Shown here piece after piece: positions 57,326 to 64,000 of a stretch of 64,000 nucleotides of DNA. This stretch comes from CAYPNF01 sp964411985 (GTDB lineage Bacteria; Verrucomicrobiota; Verrucomicrobiia; Limisphaerales; J093), in the NCBI GenBank assembly GCA_964411985.1, contig CAYPNF010000019.1:67693-131692 (forward strand), given 5' to 3'. Under the pieces are notes generated by a model. The model saw nothing but the letters and a program-made list of their open reading frames with translations. It made no database searches and was not told the origin of the DNA. The position numbers and the translations under genes are program-made. The stretch's first letter is position 1. Every line of letters starts with the position of its first letter.

Positions 57326-60300
57326 ATGCTTCACGGAAGTGACCCGAGCGCACATCGCGCCGTCCCGGAAAGCCTCCCGCTGGAAATGGACACGCGTGAT
57401 GGGGCGCGACTTGAGCCGCGACCGACGTTGAATGGGGATGACCCTCGAGTTCCGCTTGCGGGCGAGGTGGCGGCTAGCAGTGTTTGGTGGATGGGATTTG
57501 CCTTTTTCCTGCGCGCGATAGCCTGTGTCTTGATCGCCGGACAGGTTGTAGCGGGCGACGTTGACATCGCTGGAAAGCTGGGATGGACGGCCATCATGTA
57601 CGGGGTGGGAAGAGACCCCCAAGGGGACAGCCAGGCGGGCGCTGCGGACACCGATATCGTGGGCGACGCTACCCATGGATCGCTCTACACCGGTTTCGAT
57701 GACAATGGGACAGTCTCGACCCTGGACGATGCGATCCTCTTCCGATTGCGCATCGATAATCCCACTGCAACCAACAATTTCTCGGGTGTTGCCGTCGTGG
57801 GTCTCGATGCCGACCTCGATGGCCGGATAGATATGTTCATGTCGGTGGATGGCCGAAACAATGGACAATCGGTAAGGTTGTATGACCCTGGGACCGGTGC
57901 CAATACTTCTCCGAGTACGACGACGACCTATCCTCTGCCAGGAGGGTGGCTGCCCAACAACGGTATTTATGCTTTCACCGCTCAGAACTATGCGGTTGTG
58001 CCCGTAAACTCTGGAACGGACCCCCATTGGAACGGGACCAGTGATATCGGGGGCGACGGAAAGACCGATGTTTTTGTTTCCTGGCGCGTGCCGATCGCTG
58101 ATTTGGCAACCGTCTTGGCGAAACCATCGCCAGTCGACCGGTACGGAGTCTACGGGCCGCGTGGGGCTAGTGGCATTAGCGGTTTTAGCAAGGACACGCT
58201 GGTGAGTTATGTTTCTTTTACCCAGACGCAGACCGGGCCGATTAACGGAGACCTGAATGGGGTGGGGCCCAGCTTCGACCGCAACGCCACGTTCAGCTCC
58301 TTGGGGACTCTAACGACGCCCATGTCGCCTGCCAATCCGGTCAGCGACGGGCCGCGCGTCTCCATCACGACGCCCATCAGTGGCGGGGTGCTGAACGATG
58401 CGGAGGACAACTCGGTGACGATTTCCGGGACGAGTTCGTCGCTCGACGCGCAATCGCTGACTCTCACCGTTTCCGATGGCGTTCTCACCGTTTCCGGGGG
58501 AACCACTATTGCGACAGGTGGAACTTGGAGCGTACCCGATCTCAACCTGTCGACGTTGGCGAATGGCGTGCTCACAGTGACAGCCACGGTCGGTGGACTC
58601 TTGGATGCCACCACGGTATCGCACGACAAGACGGCTCCCAGCCTCACCCTCACTCAGTCCGGAAGCACCACAGCCGGGAGACCGTCGAGCAGCGGCACTA
58701 GCGACTTGCCGGATGGGTCCATCATCACGATCCTGATTGACCGGGACAACAACGGCACCACGGACCTGAGCTATGAAGTGCCGGTTTCTGGAGGAAGCTG
58801 GTCTCTGGACACGGCCACCACTCCTCCCATGACGGGCAGCATGCCTTCGAGTGGGCTCACCAGTTACGCAAAGATCACGGTTTCAGCCACGGATGCCTCA
58901 GGAAATACCAGTACGGTCACCTCGCTAAATCGCCCCACGGTAAACCTGCTTACCACGAGCGATACGACTCCGGTGCTCTCCGGAACCTGGACGAAGATCA
59001 CGGGAGACGTGTTGACGGTCACCCTGGGTGGGGCAACCTACACGCTAAGCCCCTCCGGGAACACTTGGTCCGTCGACACTGCGACTGCGGCTCACACCGG
59101 CAGTCTGGGCAGCCTGAGCGTTGGCAAGCATGACGTCACTGCGACGGTAACACGGTCCGGGGTGAGTATCGACGACACTACCTCTCAGGAATTGACCCTC
59201 AGTTCCACGCTGGTCATCTCTGTCACTCTCGATGGAGGGGCAGCCATTTCGACGAATGATACCACACCAGTGATCACTGGCACGTCCCTGAATCCCGGAG
59301 GCTATGTGATTGTGCGGGTGGATCCAGGCAACGATGGTCTCTTGTCGGACGCGGTAACTTACTCCGTGTCCACGATCGGTGGGGGGTGGTCGTTGGACAC
59401 TGCGACGACGCCGATTTCTGGCATGAGACCCGCGGGGGACTATGCGGGCACGAACGGGGTCTTAGTCACCGATAGCACTGGGGCCGCTTCGGCCAGCCAG
59501 GTTATCACCGTTAGCATCCCCACGCTTGCCATCACCAATATTGCCTCTACTGCCAGCAGCAATAGCTTTGCCGGGATCTACAACAGCGGCACCAACGGCA
59601 ACTGGGTTAACATGACCGAAGACGACGCCGTGACCATTGGGGGCAATACCTCCAGCACTCTAACGGTGGATCTGAGCATCACTGATTCTAACGGTAACGA
59701 GGTGAGCACCAACGGCCTGGCGGTGTCGGGCGGGAGTTGGTCGGTGTCGGGACTGAATCTCTCCGGTCTTGACTCAACCCCGCTCACGATTCTCGCCACA
59801 CTCTCCGGCACGACGATTTCGGCCACGAACACCTTGGTCACACACGACAAGGTGGCTCCGATCATCTATATCACCACGCAGGATCCTATCAAGAAGACGG
59901 CGGTGCTGGTTTCCGGCAAGACCGATCTTGCCAGCGGAACGGCCCTCACAGTTCAGATGAATGATACCAGTGGCGGCACTACGGAGACTTTGTCTACAAC
60001 GGTCGGTTCAGGGGGGGCCTTTTCGGTGGTTCCCACTAAGAACTCACCCAGTCCGGTAGTCTTCCGAGTGTTTCCAACTACCACCGCTGTAGATTCCGCA
60101 GGCAATACGGCCCAAGCCGCAACGGTTACCAACTCGGTTAGTGCCAGTGGCAGCCCCTCCACTTCTACCATTACCATTGGTGCGATCGCGACCGACAACA
60201 TTATCACTCCCGAAGAAATCGGGAGCGGGTTGAGCATCTCGGGGTCCAGCAGCGTTGCAGGGCCAAATACGGTAACGAATGTCGTGACGGATGGGACCAC

Positions 60301-63300
60301 CTATCTGACGAATTCGGCGACCTACGCCAGTGGCACCAACTGGAGTGTTGGATTTACCGCTACGCAGATTCGTTCGCTCAAGAACGGTCAGATCACCGTG
60401 CGGGCGTCTGTGTATGATAGTGGAAGCACGGTGTCCGTATTCGATGTGGCGTTTGCCACACTCTCGCTGACTACTCCCGTACTCACGATTACGGACAACA
60501 ACTCCGGGGTGGCCTCCTCTGCGGTTACCTTCACCTTCACATTCAGTGAGGCGGTGACTGGATTCATCGACAGCGATGTCAGCGTTAGCACAGGCACGCG
60601 AGGGAGTCTATCAGGCACCGGCAGCACCTACACGTTGTCAGTGACGCCCCCCTCGGGGAGCAGTGGGAACATTGTAGTGAGTGTGGCATCGGGCGCTGCC
60701 ACCGGGGCGAATACGGGGCGTCCGAACACTGCCGATACCGATTCGCAGCCCTATAACACCTCCACGGAGGCGGCTGCTCCGGTCATTACCATCAATACGG
60801 ATCAGGTTTGCACGAACGCAACCCCTCTTATTACCGGCACGAACAGTTTGCAGGCAGGTTCGCCGGTCATCGTCCGTTTCGACCTTAACAACGACGGGAC
60901 CAACGATCTCTCTTATTCTGTGACGGTTCAAACCGGAGGCACCTGGAGCCTGGATGTGGCGCCCGCCACTCCAGCTTATGGGACTTTGCCTGCCGAGGGC
61001 ATCGACCCAGCTGCCAAAGTGACCGCCACTTCGGAGAACTCTTTCGGCATCGGCACCACGGTGACCGCCTTGAATCGCCCAACTGTCTCTTTGCTCACTA
61101 CGAATACTCTGCGCCCCACCGTCGCGGGTACCTGGACTCAGGTGACAGGCGATACTCCTTCGGTCACTTTGAACGGCGTGACTTACACGGGGGGTACCCT
61201 GAACGTTACCGCCACAAACTGGTGGTTCACTCCCACCGCACCGGACGCCCTGCCGGGGGATGGGAATTACGAAGTGGCCGCAACGGTGTCTCGGTCCGGG
61301 GGAGGTTCCGCGACGGACCCGTCCACCCTGGAGTTGTTTGTGGATACCTCGGCTTCCGTGACGATCTCGGGTGGCGCCGACCAGGCAATTACGGGTGACT
61401 CGACACCCACCCTTTCGGGGACATCCACCGGTTTGGCTGCGGGCACGGTTCTGACTCTGGACCTCAACCTGAGCGGAACTCACGTGGTGTATCGGACCCG
61501 GATTGCCTCCGACGGAAGTTGGACCGTCGACACCGGAGTCGCCACCCCAGTTAGCGGCACTTTCCCAGACGCAGGGTTGAGCGGCGCGGTGGTGCTCACG
61601 GCATCGGCGACAGACTCCGCCGGCAACACGGGAAGCGACACCCAGACCCTCACGGTGGATGTAACACCTCCCGCACTCGCTCTGACCTTCAACGCCAAGA
61701 CCACGGATTCGACACCGTTGATCACTGGCGCGTCTGATCTTCCCTCCGGGAGCAGTGTGGATGTCTGGGTCGATCCGACCCCCGACGACAACTATGCCGA
61801 CGCCCAGCACTACACCGCGGTGGTGCAGCCCGATGGCACATGGTCCGTGGAGGCCACCACCCCCATTAGCGGCAGCGTGAAGGTAAAAGCGAGCGGGAGC
61901 GATACCGTGGGCAACTTGACCCAAGTGACGAAGATGCTCACGTTGGATCTCAGCGCGCCTGCGCTCGCGATCGCTGTCCCGATTGACGGTGGAGACGGTA
62001 TTCTCAACTCGACGGAAGACAATTCGGTATTCATTCAGGGCACGTCCAGCTCGATTGCGTCGAATAGTGTGGTCCAGGTGACCATCACGGACGGCAGCAC
62101 CACCATTTCGGATATCGCACTGGTGGGGGACACGGGGACTTGGGCCCTGGCCTCTCTGAACCTGAGCGGCATGGCTAACGGAATCATCACGGTGACAGCC
62201 GTGTACGTGGACGATTGGGGGAGCACTTACGCGGCCTCCGCGACGGTGGGCCATGACAAATCGGGAAATGTGGCCGTGGACCGCATCAGCCTCGACACGG
62301 GTGTTCTCTCCGATTTCATCACCCGGGATCCTACCTTGGTGTTTTATGGGTCTGCGACCTCCGACTCAGCGGTGGGCCTAGTGCTGACCAACGCGGCTGG
62401 CAGCGTGATCTTTAGCAACTCGGTTACGGCTAGCAGCAGTGGAACGTGGACCTATGATTCTAGCTCCACGAACCTTTCTGCCGGAACCTACTACCTGAAC
62501 GCGACCAATGCGGTTAGCTCCTTCCAACAGCAGATCATCATCGATACGGTCAGCCCCACGGGCGCGTTGACAGTTACATCCCAAAGCACATCGGACCCGA
62601 CTCCCACCGTCACCGGAACCGCTAGCCTCGGTGTGGGCGAAAGTCTCACTGTCGTTCTTGATGGAGTGAGCTATACGGTTGGCGACGGGAACCTTTCTTT
62701 GGCGGGGGGCGTGTGGAGTTTGGCGGTTCCTTATACGCACGCGCTAGCGCCGAAGAGTGTCGGTGGAGGATTCAACGGGGTATACACGGCGGTCGCAACG
62801 GTGACGGACTTGGCCGGAAACACCAACGTGGCAAGTGGGACCGTCACGGTGGAGGACATCGTCGCGCCGGTCGTCGATCTCGATCCGAGCCACGGCGGCT
62901 CTGTCGATCATGCGGTGAGCAACACGGCGGGGAGCGCGGTGAGTTTGGATGACAATGCGGATCCCGCCACCGTTGTGGAGGCGTCCGACGTATTGAGCCA
63001 CATCACGATCCGGGTCGGCGGACTGTTGAATGGCGCGGGTGAGAAGCTGATTTTGGGCGCGACTACGGTTTCCGCGACAGGCAGTTCTGGTACCCAGAGT
63101 GATATCAGCGTCGGTGGCGTGCGTGTCAACGTGACCTATGCCAGCAGTGTTTTCACGTTGCAGAAATTTGATTACTCCAACTTTAATGCGGCGCAAGCCC
63201 AGGCGGTTGTACGCGATCTGCAATACCAGAACACCGACGCTTCGCCGCTGGCTGGGACGCGCACGTTCCAATTCAATGCGACCGACGATGCCGGAAATGT

Positions 63301-64000
63301 CTCGGCGAACGCCACCACCAGTATCTCGGTGACGGTGAGCGGGGGTGGTCCTGGCCCGCTGGATCACTTTGCGATCTCGGCGATCAGCTCTCCGCGGACG
63401 GCGGGGACAGCGATTACGGGGATTACGTTGACGGCGCAGGATGCGGCCAACAACACGGTGACGTCGTTTACGGGGACGGTGGCGTATGGCGGCACGGCCG
63501 GGATCACGGGCATGTCGGGTAGTTTTGTGGCTGGGGTGTTGAGTGGGGTAAGCGTGACGCCCTTGGTGGCGGGCAGCGGGGTGACGCTTACCGTGGCCGC
63601 CTCGGGCAAGAGCGGGAGCGCGAGTTTTGACGTGAACGCGGCGACGGCGAGTGTGCTGGCGTTTGCTACGCAGCCTGGGAATGCGACAGCGGGTAGCGTG
63701 TTTGGGACGCAGCCGGTGATCAAGACGCGGGACGCGTACGGGAACGACTCGGTGGTGGGTTTGCCGGCGAGCCTGGTGGTGAGCTTGGCGATCGAGACGG
63801 GGAGTGGGACTTTGCAGGGGACGACGAACTACAACCTCGGGACGAGCGCGGGCAACGGTGTTATCACCGCAACCGGGTTGAGGATCGATCAGGCGGGCCC
63901 TTACACTTTGAGTGCGACGGTGGCATCGGGGTATACGGAGGCGACGAGCGCGAGTTTTGACGTGAGCGCGGCGACGGCGAGCGTGCTGGCGTTTACGACG
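57326..64000 (+). CDS. Giant secreted Ig-like repeat protein, adhesin-like (3' end beyond window)
   Basis: The frame is open from the ATG at 57326 to the last base (2225 codons, no stop), so the gene is truncated by the window. The ATG at 57491 (MGFAFFLRAIACVLIAGQVV) gives a clean signal peptide and may be the true start; the longer start adds 55 residues, an extended signal region known in large adhesins. The first 300 residues form a unique domain with Ca-binding-like DADLDGRIDMFM and DIGGDGKTDVF. Then come many bacterial Ig-like repeats of about 100 residues with SGTSSSLDA, GGTWSV, TVTATV, VSHDKTAP and SWSLDTATT-type blocks, and from about 63345 a different repeat family (ASFDVNAATASVLAFATQPG, 110-residue period). 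Likely a surface filament or adhesin; anchor and C-terminus unseen. Confidence 0.88.
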   Translation, partial: MLHGSDPSAHRAVPESLPLEMDTRDGARLEPRPTLNGDDPRVPLAGEVAASSVWWMGFAFFLRAIACVLIAGQVVAGDVDIAGKLGWTAIMYGVGRDPQGDSQAGAADTDIVGDATHGSLYTGFDDNGTVSTLDDAILFRLRIDNPTATNNFSGVAVVGLDADLDGRIDMFMSVDGRNNGQSVRLYDPGTGANTSPSTTTTYPLPGGWLPNNGIYAFTAQNYAVVPVNSGTDPHWNGTSDIGGDGKTDVFVSWRVPIADLATVLAKPSPVDRYGVYGPRGASGISGFSKDTLVSYVSFTQTQTGPINGDLNGVGPSFDRNATFSSLGTLTTPMSPANPVSDGPRVSITTPISGGVLNDAEDNSVTISGTSSSLDAQSLTLTVSDGVLTVSGGTTIATGGTWSVPDLNLSTLANGVLTVTATVGGLLDATTVSHDKTAPSLTLTQSGSTTAGRPSSSGTSDLPDGSIITILIDRDNNGTTDLSYEVPVSGGSWSLDTATTPPMTGSMPSSGLTSYAKITVSATDASGNTSTVTSLNRPTVNLLTTSDTTPVLSGTWTKITGDVLTVTLGGATYTLSPSGNTWSVDTATAAHTGSLGSLSVGKHDVTATVTRSGVSIDDTTSQELTLSSTLVISVTLDGGAAISTNDTTPVITGTSLNPGGYVIVRVDPGNDGLLSDAVTYSVSTIGGGWSLDTATTPISGMRPAGDYAGTNGVLVTDSTGAASASQVITVSIPTLAITNIASTASSNSFAGIYNSGTNGNWVNMTEDDAVTIGGNTSSTLTVDLSITDSNGNEVSTNGLAVSGGSWSVSGLNLSGLDSTPLTILATLSGTTISATNTLVTHDKVAPIIYITTQDPIKKTAVLVSGKTDLASGTALTVQMNDTSGGTTETLSTTVGSGGAFSVVPTKNSPSPVVFRVFPTTTAVDSAGNTAQAATVTNSVSASGSPSTSTITIGAIATDNIITPEEIGSGLSISGSSSVAGPNTVTNVVTDGTTYLTNSATYASGTNWSVGFTATQIRSLKNGQITVRASVYDSGSTVSVFDVAFATLSLTTPVLTITDNNSGVASSAVTFTFTFSEAVTGFIDSDVSVSTGTRGSLSGTGSTYTLSVTPPSGSSGNIVVSVASGAATGANTGRPNTADTDSQPYNTSTEAAAPVITINTDQVCTNATPLITGTNSLQAGSPVIVRFDLNNDGTNDLSYSVTVQTGGTWSLDVAPATPAYGTLPAEGIDPAAKVTATSENSFGIGTTVTALNRPTVSLLTTNTLRPTVAGTWTQVTGDTPSVTLNGVTYTGGTLNVTATNWWFTPTAPDALPGDGNYEVAATVSRSGGGSATDPSTLELFVDTSASVTISGGADQAITGDSTPTLSGTSTGLAAGTVLTLDLNLSGTHVVYRTRIASDGSWTVDTGVATPVSGTFPDAGLSGAVVLTASATDSAGNTGSDTQTLTVDVTPPALALTFNAKTTDSTPLITGASDLPSGSSVDVWVDPTPDDNYADAQHYTAVVQPDGTWSVEATTPISGSVKVKASGSDTVGNLTQVTKMLTLDLSAPALAIAVPIDGGDGILNSTEDNSVFIQGTSSSIASNSVVQVTITDGSTTISDIALVGDTGTWALASLNLSGMANGIITVTAVYVDDWGSTYAASATVGHDKSGNVAVDRISLDTGVLSDFITRDPTLVFYGSATSDSAVGLVLTNAAGSVIFSNSVTASSSGTWTYDSSSTNLSAGTYYLNATNAVSSFQQQIIIDTVSPTGALTVTSQSTSDPTPTVTGTASLGVGESLTVVLDGVSYTVGDGNLSLAGGVWSLAVPYTHALAPKSVGGGFNGVYTAVATVTDLAGNTNVASGTVTVEDIVAPVVDLDPSHGGSVDHAVSNTAGSAVSLDDNADPATVVEASDVLSHITIRVGGLLNGAGEKLILGATTVSATGSSGTQSDISVGGVRVNVTYASSVFTLQKFDYSNFNAAQAQAVVRDLQYQNTDASPLAGTRTFQFNATDDAGNVSANATTSISVTVSGGGPGPLDHFAISAISSPRTAGTAITGITLTAQDAANNTVTSFTGTVAYGGTAGITGMSGSFVAGVLSGVSVTPLVAGSGVTLTVAASGKSGSASFDVNAATASVLAFATQPGNATAGSVFGTQPVIKTRDAYGNDSVVGLPASLVVSLAIETGSGTLQGTTNYNLGTSAGNGVITATGLRIDQAGPYTLSATVASGYTEATSASFDVSAATASVLAFTT
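63620..64000 (+). repeat. 330-bp tandem repeat inside the giant Ig-like gene
   Basis: The 51 bp from 63620 recur from 63950 with 47 identical positions by my comparison; the offset is 330 bp, or 110 codons, in frame. Only the first unit and the opening of the second are inside the window. Confidence 0.8.

Noticed and set aside
60638..62254. 538-residue minus-strand open frame
   Set aside because: It is antisense to the giant Ig-like gene; its composition (R-, G-, H-rich, no hydrophobic cores) is typical of the complement of high-GC coding sequence.

Overview
The window looks like a chromosomal segment of a Verrucomicrobiota bacterium, most likely from the Limisphaerales/Pedosphaera side of the phylum. 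This rests on gene content only: three free-standing prepilin-like proteins with the [20 protein letters not shown] signature, a VPDSG-type CTERM protein, a Tat-exported Gfo/Idh/MocA oxidoreductase, an ECF sigma factor paired with a WD40 Ser/Thr kinase, sulfatase-modifying-factor-like proteins, and giant lamin-tail/CotH and Ig-like surface proteins. There is no rRNA, tRNA, CRISPR array, transposase or integrase that I can see.

Layout. 1-5.4 kb: the tail of a cyclic-nucleotide-binding protein, a Tat-exported metallophosphoesterase, then a minus-strand pair (Gfo/Idh/MocA oxidoreductase followed by an unusual sugar-isomerase/ceramidase fusion) and a small exported protein. 5.5-8.0 kb: prepilin-like protein, Acg-type nitroreductase and an Rrf2 regulator closed by a strong bidirectional terminator. 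8.1-15.7 kb (minus): the conserved rod-shape operon mreB-mreC-mreD-mrdA-rodA with an RNase E/G gene at its end, probably driven by a promoter just upstream of mreB. 15.8-23.3 kb: a second Gfo oxidoreductase and, on the plus strand, a FG-GAP/SUMF1-like protein, a NamZ-type muramidase and a GH36 alpha-galactosidase. 23.5-25.2 kb: a VPDSG-CTERM surface protein with a near-consensus sigma-54 promoter, and a small exported protein. 25.3-34.2 kb: a huge one-protein two-component system (Reg_prop/Y_Y_Y hybrid kinase) and, on the minus strand, an ECF sigma factor with a WD40-repeat Ser/Thr kinase. 34.3-45.7 kb: two related prepilin-like genes flank a six-gene plus-strand unit (an unknown cysteine-rich exported protein, two SUMF1-like lipoproteins separated by a TolB-like propeller, an MBOAT acyltransferase and its SGNH partner) and a secreted CinA-like protein. 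46-64 kb: a zinc-ribbon membrane protein, a 3245-residue lamin-tail/CotH protein, and a second giant Ig-like repeat protein that runs off the end of the window.

Read together, most of the window concerns the cell envelope: wall elongation, surface-protein export and sorting, polysaccharide acylation, wall and glycan scavenging, and large sensory proteins. The least described parts are the 35.4-43.3 kb operon built round a protein I do not recognise, the sigma-54-controlled CTERM gene, the exported CinA homologue and the truncated giant gene, which changes codon use abruptly near its visible end.
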